From NCBI GenBank assembly GCA_016183245.1, contig JACPEY010000035.1:1-33788 (forward strand): a DNA stretch of 33,788 bases, given 5' to 3'. Origin of the DNA: Candidatus Daviesbacteria bacterium (GTDB taxonomy: Bacteria; Patescibacteriota; Microgenomatia; Daviesbacterales; UBA10151). The translations under genes and the position numbers were made by a program. The notes below the pieces were generated by a model, which was not told the origin of the DNA, did not search any database, and saw nothing but the letters and a program-made list of their open reading frames with translations. Of the stretch, positions 1 through 8,791 are shown piece by piece. How positions within the stretch are numbered: the stretch's first letter is position 1; each line of letters opens with the position of its first letter.

Positions 1-57
1 ACTTTCTATAGTGGTGAGTCAACTTAAATTCAGGGGAAATATGATAGAGTTATTGTA

Positions 58-1233
58 ATGCCTAATGAGCGTGGCTTTTTTACCCCAATCATAGCTTTTA
101 TTATTGTTGCTTTTCTTGCCGCTACAATAGCAGGCTTTTTATTCTATAAACAAAGGGAGGTTAGTAACACTGATCAGATTACCAATGAGGTACCTCTTCC
201 CCCTACTAAGTCATATTCCAAAGAAATTACCAATGAGAAACCAATAACTTTAACAGGCAATCAGATTTTGGAAATTAGCGATACTCACTATATCCAAAAA
301 AATGACATCACCTTAAAAGATAATGCCAAACTAATCATTCAAAACTCATTTTTTGAACATCTTGGTGATAGCTCGTTCCAATACTGGCTAAAAGCCTATG
401 ACAACGCCCAGGTTATTGTAGAAAACAGCAAGCTCAGATCTTCTCCCTGGCTTAACTGGAATTTCTATAACTCCTCCTCGCTCACATTATTAAACGTTGA
501 CCAAAGCGAATCAGGAATTTGGCATTATTTTCCTGATGATGCAAAAGTTATTGTTAAAAATGCCAGTTTTCATGGCACTTTGGATAATAATGCCCAAGCT
601 GATATTGACGGATCAAAAGACACCTTTATTGAACTGGTTTTTCTGCCCGGTTCAGTAGTTGATGAAAGCTTGCCCAAAACAACAACCGGCACCTACACCT
701 TCCCCAACCAAAACGATAAACTGCCGGGAAAAATGAAACTTAGCTTAACAAACTCCACCACTCCTAACTGGGGTATCACTGTTACCGAAGAAGACAAAGT
801 TACCATCCGTGACACAGAAAATTTAACTGTTACTTTTTCTTTTGGTTATAAGTTTATTAATGAAACAATTGAACTTTCAGATCTAAAAGTTAAAAAATAT
901 AATGATCAAACCTGGAATTTCAAAGATACTTACCTTCGTTTGATTAACACAAAAACAAATAAATGGAGCCCTATTGTGGGTGTGGACAATACTTTAATTA
1001 TCAAAAACTCTGAGTTGGCAGACAATGCCTTTAGTAATACCCGGGCAAAAATTATTATCGAGGATAGTACTGCTCAATTTTTAAGGGCTAAAGATAGCGT
1101 CCAGATGACCGTTAAAAATTCTACAGTTGAGGGTGATGTGGTAGCAGAAGATAATGGCAGAATTACTTTAGTTAATACTAAAATTGGAGGCCAACAGGTG
1201 CAAAAGGGAAACGGACAAGTAATCAATCAGTAA
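58..1233 (+). CDS. Membrane-anchored surface protein with parallel beta-helix-like repeats
   Basis: ORF with N-terminal hydrophobic anchor (IIAFIIVAFLAATIAGFLFY) followed by degenerate repeats such as KLIIQNSFF, QVIVENSKL, KVIVKNASF, KIIIEDSTA, QMTVKNSTV. Confidence 0.7.
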   Translation: MPNERGFFTPIIAFIIVAFLAATIAGFLFYKQREVSNTDQITNEVPLPPTKSYSKEITNEKPITLTGNQILEISDTHYIQKNDITLKDNAKLIIQNSFFEHLGDSSFQYWLKAYDNAQVIVENSKLRSSPWLNWNFYNSSSLTLLNVDQSESGIWHYFPDDAKVIVKNASFHGTLDNNAQADIDGSKDTFIELVFLPGSVVDESLPKTTTGTYTFPNQNDKLPGKMKLSLTNSTTPNWGITVTEEDKVTIRDTENLTVTFSFGYKFINETIELSDLKVKKYNDQTWNFKDTYLRLINTKTNKWSPIVGVDNTLIIKNSELADNAFSNTRAKIIIEDSTAQFLRAKDSVQMTVKNSTVEGDVVAEDNGRITLVNTKIGGQQVQKGNGQVINQ

Positions 1234-1308
1234 ATTCTTAGACAAATTGACTCGTATTTTCCAAACCCCCTTTTCCCTAAAAACTGGTATTGTTTGGCGT
1301 TTTGCTAC

Positions 1309-1369
1309 AAATTCACGCTATTTTGTCAATTTATCGTGAATTTAGTGCCATTTTCGGGATAAATTCACG
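1309..1369 (-). promoter_or_regulatory. Orphan promoter/operator-like cluster (AAATTCACG x2, CGTGAATTT x1, TTGACA on minus strand)
   Basis: AAATTCACG at 1309-1317 and 1361-1369, CGTGAATTT at 1335-1343, TTGACA on minus at 1324-1329; no minus-strand gene follows. Confidence 0.4.
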
Positions 1370-1586
1370 GTTTTTAAAAGTTCGAGTAAGCAACATCCGG
1401 CTCCCCATCCCTTGAGTTATTATACCGGGATTTAAGTAATAAAAGTTATATTGCCGAACTTAGACAGCGGTGGAAAGAAATCAAAATATTAAATCTAAAT
1501 TATGCAGTCTCACCTTAATGTTAAGTTCTATTTTCATAAATCCTATAGTTTGTCTTTTAGGTTCCTTTTTGCTATAATATTTATCT

Positions 1587-2390
1587 ATGAGAATAGAGAC
1601 TATTATTCAAGAAGAAGGCCTCGCTGATCCACGGCTATTGCCAGGTATCTTAAAAGGCAACAGGTACCTCAACGCATCTGAATATCTTTTTAGGTTTATC
1701 CTAAGCGATGATGACCCTAGGTGGGCAATTGCTGCTGGATATACCAAAGCTAAACAGGCAAATAGATTTAAACCCGTTAGTTTTGAATCTGCCCTCTCAG
1801 CTATATACTTATCTGATAGACCAAGTTTTAGAGGTGGTTATGGTATGTATAATAGTCCCCCAACCTTAAGACAACTTTGTAGAGCAGTTATCAACATTGG
1901 TTGTTATCCAGAATTAAAGGCTGTATTTGATAAAACCTCTAACGCTTCAGGGTTACCGGAAGGTTTAAGTTGGGAATTCGCAAGAACAGAAAGAATTCTT
2001 TCTGGAACAGATAGAAGAGGCATTACCGGATGCCCGGAAGCCTTATATCAAGTTAGGGTGTTTTGCCAAGGAACAGAGACTTCTTGCCAAGGAAAATATC
2101 TAGGTAGAGTTGGCTTTAATATACATACAGAAGGAGAATCTCAAGTCATGTCTGTAACTAATTTACAAGGAATTCCTTGTGGGCCAGATTGTTATCACTG
2201 TTTTACACAAAGGTTTGGGATCAAGTTTTTCAATGCATTAGTTAACCAGGCTAAAAGAATGGCAGCAGAACACCCAATCCCGATTCAGTTAAAGGGTCTT
2301 AAAAACCCCAACTGCATTGGAAGTAGCGGACTATATAACGCCACTTTTAAAACCGAGGGCATACAAAGAGTTTCCTTTAAACGGTTATAA
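1587..2390 (+). CDS. Hypothetical protein with Cys clusters (CGPDCYHC)
   Basis: 267-aa ORF preceded by TTGTCT-N17-TATAAT ending 8 nt before the ATG. Confidence 0.7.
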   Translation: MRIETIIQEEGLADPRLLPGILKGNRYLNASEYLFRFILSDDDPRWAIAAGYTKAKQANRFKPVSFESALSAIYLSDRPSFRGGYGMYNSPPTLRQLCRAVINIGCYPELKAVFDKTSNASGLPEGLSWEFARTERILSGTDRRGITGCPEALYQVRVFCQGTETSCQGKYLGRVGFNIHTEGESQVMSVTNLQGIPCGPDCYHCFTQRFGIKFFNALVNQAKRMAAEHPIPIQLKGLKNPNCIGSSGLYNATFKTEGIQRVSFKRL

Positions 2391-2477
2391 TAAAGGCCCT
2401 TACGGGTGTGACTAGCTCCCGTTATTAGACACAATAAGAACTTTTAATTACCCTCAACTAGGAAACTTTGCTTATGC

Positions 2478-3281
2478 TTAGGAAAACCTACCAAAATCTA
2501 TCCTACTACCCAAAGAGGGTACTTGTTGAGGTAAATGAACAACCCAGTCGGCTCCTCCTTTACCAAATGGAACACCACTTAAATTGGCATAAGGACGAAA
2601 ATCAATCATAAACTCTAGATGAGCTAAACCAGCCTTGCTTACGGCACCTGTTAATATTGTTGGTCCTTTAGCTTCACCTCCAGCGAAATGAACATTTACT
2701 GCAGGAACTAGTTCTTCCATCAACCTTCTACCAACCGAAGGTACTCCCTCACTAACATAGTATTTGGTTGTATGAAACCCACCAATAAGAACAGCTACTT
2801 TAGAATTAGAGTCTACTTCAAGTAATCTGTTAATGTTTTCTGTAAGACAAGCTTCTCTTGCTTCTTTGCTTGGTTTAGTTTTCTGGTCAATATCTATAGC
2901 AACAACTTGAATACCTTGAGCTGCTAACGCCCTAATAGCTGTTTCATAATCTGCTCTACCTGGACCGACATCTACTTTGGACAAATCAACTGCCTCACCT
3001 CTGTTTAATCTTTCAAAGACAGCATTTCCAGCTTCGTTTGCTTCAATAGCATAATGAGTTATCCCTGCTGCTTTTATGTCCCTCGCATGTTGAGCTAAAT
3101 GATGTCTAATTGGATGATTACCGTGGTTTTCTGCTAAAAATAACACTCTATTGTCAGCTAACATTTGAGCATAATCAACAGGTTGATGTCTGTTTTTTAT
3201 TTCCTTAGCAGTATCGGCAGGATTTAACCAAGGGTCTGAGGGTTTTTGTCCTTCACTACTTTCAAGATTTACTATATTCAT
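2478..3281 (-). CDS. ChaN/EreA/TraB-Tiki superfamily-like protein
   Basis: Motifs LFLAENHGNHPIR and VLIGGFHTTKYY resemble the metal/haem-binding Tiki/ChaN/EreA superfamily; TATAAT lies just upstream. Confidence 0.55.
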   Translation of the reverse strand: MNIVNLESSEGQKPSDPWLNPADTAKEIKNRHQPVDYAQMLADNRVLFLAENHGNHPIRHHLAQHARDIKAAGITHYAIEANEAGNAVFERLNRGEAVDLSKVDVGPGRADYETAIRALAAQGIQVVAIDIDQKTKPSKEAREACLTENINRLLEVDSNSKVAVLIGGFHTTKYYVSEGVPSVGRRLMEELVPAVNVHFAGGEAKGPTILTGAVSKAGLAHLEFMIDFRPYANLSGVPFGKGGADWVVHLPQQVPSLGSRIDFGRFS

Positions 3282-3370
3282 AATCTAACTATATTATAGC
3301 AGGATAGAAATTATTGTCTTTGGATAAAATATAATTAGTTTAGATCGTCCTAATACTCTAAACTCAACTT

Positions 3371-3445
3371 TGGCTCCCCCGCGTGGATTCGAACCACGAA
3401 CCTCGATCTTAACAGGATCTCGCTCTACCATTGAGCTACAGGGGA
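3371..3445 (-). tRNA. tRNA-Asn(GTT), CCA encoded
   Basis: Reverse complement TCCCCTG..GCTC..GAGC..CTGTTAA loop..CGTGG TTCGAAT CCACG..CGGGGGA G CCA. Confidence 0.95.
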
Positions 3446-3566
3446 TCACCTGCCTATTTTACTATACTTAAGGTTGCAAAAAAAGCTCCTTTTTGCATAA
3501 TCACCCTTAAGATGCAATAGAGGTAAAAAGGGAAAGAGAGTTACAAAATATGCAAGTTCTAAATTC

Positions 3567-3872
3567 CTATTTAATTATAGTTATATTGCCTATAAAAGGT
3601 ATTGGTTTCATTTCTCCTTTTGAAGCATTTATAATCCCTAATATCCAAAGGATAAAAAGACCTATACTTGCAATTGGAGCTACAACCCATCCTATTACAG
3701 GCACCATCCCAAATACCATTATTACAATCCCTGCAATTAAAATTATCAGGCCTTGATTTGCATGATATTTTGCAAATTGTGAATTAGGTGCCAATATAAG
3801 CGGTAAAAAGAAAATAAAATAAGCCAAAATGGCCATACCTTTATCTTGAGGAACAGAATTCAAAAAAATCAC
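3567..3872 (-). CDS. Small membrane protein, DUF4870/Tic20-like
   Basis: KGMAILAYFIFFLPLI...AKYHANQGL pattern with 3 TM segments; exact start uncertain (GTG or a TTG downstream of GGGGGTGA). Confidence 0.6.
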   Translation of the reverse strand: MIFLNSVPQDKGMAILAYFIFFLPLILAPNSQFAKYHANQGLIILIAGIVIMVFGMVPVIGWVVAPIASIGLFILWILGIINASKGEMKPIPFIGNITIIK

Positions 3873-3919
3873 CCCCTTCTTAATTTAAGTACACACTAAA
3901 AAGGGTTTATTGTCAACAA

Positions 3920-5011
3920 TTATTCAAGGTAATCTCTTAGCTTCTTAGCTCTGGTGGGGTGCTTTAATTTTCTAATGGCTTTGGCCTCAATTTGCCTGAT
4001 TCTTTCCCGGGTGACTCCAAACTCTTTGCCCACTTCCTCCAAAGTCCGCTGTTTCCCATCTTCCAGTCCAAACCGCAACTGTAAAACTCTTTTTTCTCTG
4101 GGAGAAAGACTGCCCAATACTTCATCCAGGTGAATTTTGAGAAGTTCCCGGGTAGCCTGTTCATCCGGCTGCAAACCCTGATCCGCAATAAAATCCCCCA
4201 GATGCGAATCTTCCTCATCCCCTACCGGAGTTTCCAGAGAAGTCGGTTCCTGAGACACTTTAATAATTTCCCGGGCTTTGCTTTCATCAATCCCCAAAGC
4301 TTTGGCTACCTCCTCCGGTTGAGGTTCCCTGCCTAACTCCTGCATCAACCTTCTTTGAGTTCTATTAAACCGGTTTATAGTTTCTACCATATGCACAGGA
4401 ATACGGATAGTTCTTGCTTGATCAGCAATTGCCCGGGTAATAGCCTGCCTGATCCACCAGGTAGCATAAGTGGAAAACTTATATCCCCTTCTCCAGTCAT
4501 ACTTATCTACTGCTCTCATCAGTCCAATATTGCCCTCCTCAATCAGATCCAGCAAACTCATGCCTCTGCCGACATATTTTTTGGCAATTGACACCACCAA
4601 CCGCAAATTGGCGCTTATTAGTTTATCCCGGGCAACTTTGACATTTTTTTCTGCCCGTTTGGCAAGTTCTATTTCATCCTGGGCTGTCAAAAGCGGGATC
4701 TTGCCGATATCACGAAGGTATTGCCTGACCGGGTCTGTAACAGAACCGCCCTCAAGAGTTGACAGAATTTCCAACTCTTTTTCAAGTTCAGTAGTAGACT
4801 TGGTCTCTGCTTCCAGCTCCTCAGCAGTTGTTTCAAAAACATCAATGTCTTCCTCAATTAATTTAATGAAGAATTCATCTAACTTTTCTACTGCTTCCTC
4901 AGGCTTGGGGAAAACCTGCAAAATCTCTTCCTGAGTCACAAAGCCCCGATCTTTTCCAAGCTTTAATAATTTTTTTACATCAAGTTGTACTTGTTTTTTT
5001 TGTTTAGCCAT
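3920..5011 (-). CDS. rpoD: RNA polymerase primary sigma factor (RpoD/SigA)
   Basis: Sigma-70 regions 1.2-4.2: [59 protein letters not shown]. Confidence 0.97.
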   Translation of the reverse strand: MAKQKKQVQLDVKKLLKLGKDRGFVTQEEILQVFPKPEEAVEKLDEFFIKLIEEDIDVFETTAEELEAETKSTTELEKELEILSTLEGGSVTDPVRQYLRDIGKIPLLTAQDEIELAKRAEKNVKVARDKLISANLRLVVSIAKKYVGRGMSLLDLIEEGNIGLMRAVDKYDWRRGYKFSTYATWWIRQAITRAIADQARTIRIPVHMVETINRFNRTQRRLMQELGREPQPEEVAKALGIDESKAREIIKVSQEPTSLETPVGDEEDSHLGDFIADQGLQPDEQATRELLKIHLDEVLGSLSPREKRVLQLRFGLEDGKQRTLEEVGKEFGVTRERIRQIEAKAIRKLKHPTRAKKLRDYLE

Positions 5012-5022
5012 ATTAATAAATT

Positions 5023-6798
5023 TTAAAGATTCTTCAATTTTACCGACAAATCACGGAATCTCTTGTTTAGATTCTCAACCATTTCCATCTTATCAAATGC
5101 CTGGGCATTTTTGATCTCCAAAGAAAGTTTTTCCAAAGAAGCCTTAATCAGCGCTTTTTTAAGCTCTGAGACCACTTCATCCAGCTCCTTTTTCCACGGT
5201 TTTTCATCCAAAAGCTTTCTATCAAGTTCCATTAAGTATAATCTATCTACTTCACGAGTCAACTCTTTTGGTAAATTAAGCACAAACTCGTTAATATCAA
5301 ACGCCCTGCTTTTAAAAGAAATTGAATCCAGATAAAGCACCAGTAAAACATAGATCTGGCGCCAAATTTCAGCCAAAAATATTGTTTCCGGGAAATTCGG
5401 GACAAAATTTGCCTCAGCGGGCGGGTGCAAAAGCAGAGCAATCAAGTATTCTTCCAATAATTCTCTTCTGGATTTTAACGATACAATATTATCCTGACTT
5501 GTCTTTTGCAAAAGACCAGTATAACTTTTTTCCGGATTTTTACGCATTTTTTCTACCGCATTCCTTAGAATACCCTCATCGGTTTTTAAAAATGCCGTTA
5601 ATTTTTGAATATATAATTCCCTGACCAAATCATCACTGATCTTGGCCCATACCGGAATTAACTCTTCCCCGATTTTTTTCAAATCTGCAGAGCTTTTTAT
5701 ATCATACCTTTTGGAAGCTGAAACAAGGTAATAATCATAAATAGGCACTGCTTCTGAAATGGCTTTTTGCCACAGCTTGGGATCCTCCCTAACTACTTCT
5801 GCTGCATCTTTGCCCTGATCAAGCTGGACTACTTTAATATCTAATCCTGCTTTGTCTGCCATCTCAATCCCGCGCCTACAGGCACTGTCTCCTGCCAAAT
5901 CCATATCAAAACCTAAAAGTATATTTTCAGTATATTTTTTTACAAGTTCAATTTGTCCCTCGGTCAAAGCAGTGCCTTTTGAGGCAATAATATTTTTAAT
6001 GCCTGCCTGAAAAGATAAAATCATATCCATCTCCCCTTCCACCAAAACTGCCTCTTTTTTATTCCTGATCTCACCTTTTGCTAAATTTAAGCCAAAAAGA
6101 TAACTGCTTTTATCAAAAACCGGAGTTTGCGGAGTATTGATATATTTCGGTTCAGCAGCATAAAGCACCCTTCCTGAAAAACCCCGCAGTTTTTCTTTAC
6201 CATCAATTAGGGGAAATGTAATCCTGCCCCTGAATCGGTCATAACAGCCGGATTTGGAAGCCACCCCCAGACCGGATGCAATAATTTCTCCAACAGTAAA
6301 CCCTCTTTTGAGTAAAAATTTAGTCAGGGATTCCCAGGAATTAGGAGCATAACCAATACCAAACTCTTCAATAGTTTCTTTAGTTAATCCTCTTTTTTGT
6401 AAATATTCAAGGGCATTTTTGCCTAAATTGTGCTTAGTTAAAATATAATGAAAAAATTCCTGGGCTTTTAAGTTGACCTCAAACAACCTGTCTTTGAAAT
6501 CTTTTTTGTCATCAGTTCTTTTCTGCAAAACTATGCCGGTTTTTTTTGCCAGCATTTCCAAAGCTTCTTTAAAATCCAATCCTTCTTTTTCCATTAAAAA
6601 AGTAAAGGCATCACCTGATTTTTGACAGCCGAAACATTTAAAAATTTGCCGCTCAGGAGAAACCACAAAAGAAGGGGTTTTTTCCTGATGAAAAGGACAA
6701 GGGGCTTTAAAATTTACACCGGCTTTTTTTAAAGGGATATATTCGGAAATTAAATCTACAATATTAATTTTCTGCTTGATCAACTCAACATCATCCAT
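5023..6798 (-). CDS. dnaG: DNA primase DnaG (start set to MDDVELIKQ, not the 6888 ORF start)
   Basis: CHC2 zinc finger ([13 protein letters not shown]...[15 protein letters not shown]) and TOPRIM ([17 protein letters not shown]). ATG at 6796-6798 begins the canonical N-terminus. Confidence 0.96.
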   Translation of the reverse strand: MDDVELIKQKINIVDLISEYIPLKKAGVNFKAPCPFHQEKTPSFVVSPERQIFKCFGCQKSGDAFTFLMEKEGLDFKEALEMLAKKTGIVLQKRTDDKKDFKDRLFEVNLKAQEFFHYILTKHNLGKNALEYLQKRGLTKETIEEFGIGYAPNSWESLTKFLLKRGFTVGEIIASGLGVASKSGCYDRFRGRITFPLIDGKEKLRGFSGRVLYAAEPKYINTPQTPVFDKSSYLFGLNLAKGEIRNKKEAVLVEGEMDMILSFQAGIKNIIASKGTALTEGQIELVKKYTENILLGFDMDLAGDSACRRGIEMADKAGLDIKVVQLDQGKDAAEVVREDPKLWQKAISEAVPIYDYYLVSASKRYDIKSSADLKKIGEELIPVWAKISDDLVRELYIQKLTAFLKTDEGILRNAVEKMRKNPEKSYTGLLQKTSQDNIVSLKSRRELLEEYLIALLLHPPAEANFVPNFPETIFLAEIWRQIYVLLVLYLDSISFKSRAFDINEFVLNLPKELTREVDRLYLMELDRKLLDEKPWKKELDEVVSELKKALIKASLEKLSLEIKNAQAFDKMEMVENLNKRFRDLSVKLKNL

Positions 6799-6927
6799 TT
6801 TTTTTGCAATTATCCCAAAAGTCCATACGAAATTGAGGCTTCCAGGTATTGCTGGCGCGATTGTACACCAAATAAGTCCCGAAGGCAAGGTAAGAAAAGA
6901 TTATTGCAAAGTAAGGCTAATGAGGTT

Positions 6928-7191
6928 TCATCTTGCAAGACCCTCAAAAATCATTTGCTTGATTAATGACTGATAAGGAACATCCATTTTATGCGCTCGT
7001 ATTTTGAGACGGTCAATCACATCCAACGGCAAACGCAAGGTAATTGGTTTAGTAGTGAGCTTGAGATTAGGGAAACGCCAGTTTTCCAAAGATTTATACT
7101 CCACATATTCTGTCGAATCGTGAGTTTGCCAAAACTCCCGTTCTTCTTTCTCGCTTTTAAACTTGGGGATTCTTTTTAACTCTTTTTTCAT
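6928..7191 (-). CDS. BrnA/CopG-type antitoxin
   Basis: KKELKRIPKFKSEKEEREFWQTHDSTEY... and C-terminal RHH-like PITLRLPLDVIDRLKIRAHKMDVPYQSLIKQMI; overlaps the BrnT ORF. Confidence 0.85.
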   Translation of the reverse strand: MKKELKRIPKFKSEKEEREFWQTHDSTEYVEYKSLENWRFPNLKLTTKPITLRLPLDVIDRLKIRAHKMDVPYQSLIKQMIFEGLAR

Positions 7192-7471
7192 ACAACCTCC
7201 TTTCTTTCTGATTGGCTATCCTTGCTGAAATTACTCTGATCTTATGTTTCCTCAAAGTAAAAACAACAAACAAAATCCTTGCAACTTCATTTTTGCCAAT
7301 CGCAATATACCTGGTTTCTTTCTCCTGATGTTTAATATCTTTCTCTATTTGTACACCCTCATCGGTAAAAACTTGCTCAGTTTCATTCGGTGTAATACCG
7401 TGTTTTTGATAACTTTTGTCAATATTCCCTTTATCCCATTCAAAACTGATAATTTTACTCAGGTCTATCAC
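7157..7471 (-). CDS. BrnT-family RNase toxin (GTG start proposed at 7471)
   Basis: ISFEWDKGNIDKSYQKHGITPNETEQVF...RVISARIANQKERRLYEKR is BrnT-like. Called ATG at 7507 lies in the -35 box, so GTG (VIDLSK) at 7471 is preferred. Confidence 0.85.
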   Translation of the reverse strand: MIDLSKIISFEWDKGNIDKSYQKHGITPNETEQVFTDEGVQIEKDIKHQEKETRYIAIGKNEVARILFVVFTLRKHKIRVISARIANQKERRLYEKRVKKNPQV

Positions 7472-7507
7472 TGTACATATATTACATGTACAAACTTTCC
7501 TTGTCAA
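7472..7507 (-). promoter_or_regulatory. brnTA promoter with overlapping palindromic operator TGTACAT-N7-ATGTACA
   Basis: Minus strand TTGACA (7502-7507) - 17 nt - TAATAT (7479-7484); inverted repeat 7472-7478 / 7486-7492 covers the -10. Confidence 0.75.
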
Positions 7508-7546
7508 GATGGACTAATATTGAAAGTCCAGCTATAATAGAACAAC

Positions 7547-7623
7547 TTGGAGAGGTCGCGCCACATTCGCTAAAGCGAAGTAGGCGTCCCTGCTTCCGCA
7601 AAGCGGAATGCGGGACATAGTGG
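7547..7623 (+). repeat. tRNA-Ser 5' fragment (GGAGAGGTCGC|ATAGTGG) split by a 57-nt palindromic insert
   Basis: TTGGAGAGGTCGC at 7547-7559 and ATAGTGG at 7617-7623 match contiguous 7873-7892 of the intact tRNA-Ser; the insert holds hairpins TTCGC-TAAA-GCGAA and CTTCCGC-AAA-GCGGAA. Confidence 0.75.
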
Positions 7624-7628
7624 TCTTT

Positions 7629-7871
7629 ATGTTTTATGTATACATATTATTAAGTACAAAAGATCACAAATATTATTATGGTTCAACAAATAATATTGAA
7701 AGGCGTTTTTTTGAGCATAATTGTGGTAAGGTGGATTCGACTAAAAACCGTAGACCATTAAAACTTCATTATGTTGAAACTTTTAATGAAAGAAAGGATG
7801 CTTTAAAAAGAGAATTTTTCTTTAAAAAAAGATCCGGCTATAAGTGGCTTAAAATGAAAGAGATTATATAA
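7629..7871 (+). CDS. GIY-YIG endonuclease superfamily protein
   Basis: MFYVYILLSTKDHKYYYGSTNNIERRFFEHN...DALKREFFFKKRSGYKWLK; start at 7629 fits the family better than 7608. Confidence 0.92.
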   Translation: MFYVYILLSTKDHKYYYGSTNNIERRFFEHNCGKVDSTKNRRPLKLHYVETFNERKDALKREFFFKKRSGYKWLKMKEII

Positions 7872-7874
7872 TTT

Positions 7875-7959
7875 GGAGAGGTCGCATAGTGGCCTAGTGC
7901 GCGCGCTTGGAAAGCGCGTATACCGCAAGGTATCGAGGGTTCAAATCCCTCCCTCTCCG
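7875..7959 (+). tRNA. tRNA-Ser(GGA)
   Basis: GGAGAGG...CGCGC TTGGAAA GCGCG...long variable arm...GAGGG TTCAAAT CCCTC CCTCTCC G. Confidence 0.95.
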
Positions 7960-8083
7960 CAGATTTCGAAGAAATCAAGGAGAGGAGAAAACAAACTGCT
8001 TTGTTTCGTGAGGATTTGAAGGGTTTTTCTTTATGCTTTGCATAGAAAAACCCAGGCCCGAAGGGAAATCCCTCCCTCTCCGC
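7943..8083 (+). repeat. 18-bp direct repeat of tRNA-Ser 3' end bracketing a hairpin-rich spacer
   Basis: AAATCCCTCCCTCTCCGC at 7943-7960 and exactly again at 8066-8083. Confidence 0.85.
8021..8053. repeat. Long hairpin GGGTTTTTCTTTATGC-TTT-GCATAGAAAAACCC
   Basis: Near-perfect inverted repeat; may act as a bidirectional terminator. Confidence 0.55.
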
Positions 8084-8085
8084 CT

Positions 8086-8155
8086 TCGCCTCGCCGAAGT
8101 CCCGCTTAAGCGGGACGAAGGCGGGCTTCGCTGAAATTCGGCGAGGCTCCGGCGA
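8086..8155. repeat. Palindromic REP-like element including perfect GTCCCGCTTAAGCGGGAC
   Basis: 18-bp perfect palindrome at 8099-8116 flanked by TTCGCC/GGCGAA-type and CTCGCCGAA/TTCGGCGAG arms. Confidence 0.65.
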
Positions 8156-8184
8156 GATAAATCCGCTAGGTGTATAATCATTAA

Positions 8185-8536
8185 ATGATAAAGAAATTCA
8201 AAATTTTTAACATCTCCCAAGTGCCGTTCGAAAGCATTCATGATATGCCTAATTCCAGGCAAACTTTAGCCACAAAAGATGATCTTGTTTCTGATAATAT
8301 CGATGCACTAACAAAAGGTATGCTTCAATCAGGATCTAAATGGGATTGGCACAAACATGAACAATATGATGAACTAGGCATTGTTTTAAAAGGAAAAGGC
8401 AAATTTTATTGGAAAGATGAGATAGTTGAATATAAACCGGAAAGATGTAATCATTATTCCGGCAAATACTACCCATAAATTTGAAGCTAAAGGAAGGGAA
8501 ACCAGTGAGTTTTATTTCGTCCGAATTAAAGTATAA
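8185..8536 (+). pseudogene. Cupin-domain protein, single-base frameshift
   Basis: WDWHKHEQYDELGIVLKGKGKFYW in frame 1; removing one A of AAA at 8441-8443 continues EDVIIIPANTTHKFEAKGRETSEFYFVRIKV* to 8536. Confidence 0.8.
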
Positions 8537-8545
8537 TGTATTTAT

Positions 8546-8791
8546 ATGTTTAACTGGCAAATGCCGGATTTGGGGGCAGGAATATTTTTACTCATCATAT
8601 GGGAGATTTTTTGGAAAGGAGTCGGTCTTTGGAAATCTGCCAAAAAAGGTGACTTAATCTGGTTTGTGGCTATACTTTTGATTAACCTGTTTGGGATTAT
8701 CCCTCTTTTTTATCTTTGGAAAACCAAACAACTAGAACCAGCCCTCAAGGATATCCAAAATTTCTTCAAATCAAAGTTTAAGAAGAAGTAA
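8546..8791 (+). CDS. Small membrane protein, DUF5652-like
   Basis: Two TM segments, WKSAKKGDLIWFVAILLINLFGIIPLFYLW pattern; TATAAT 8 nt before the ATG. Confidence 0.7.
   Translation: MFNWQMPDLGAGIFLLIIWEIFWKGVGLWKSAKKGDLIWFVAILLINLFGIIPLFYLWKTKQLEPALKDIQNFFKSKFKKK

Noticed and set aside
3964-4934. ORFs overlapping rpoD (both strands)
   Set aside because: Shadow ORFs of a clearly recognised sigma factor.
7975-8262. 95-aa minus ORF
   Set aside because: Covers the hairpin chain, palindromic element and cupin 5' end; composition follows repeats, no domain.
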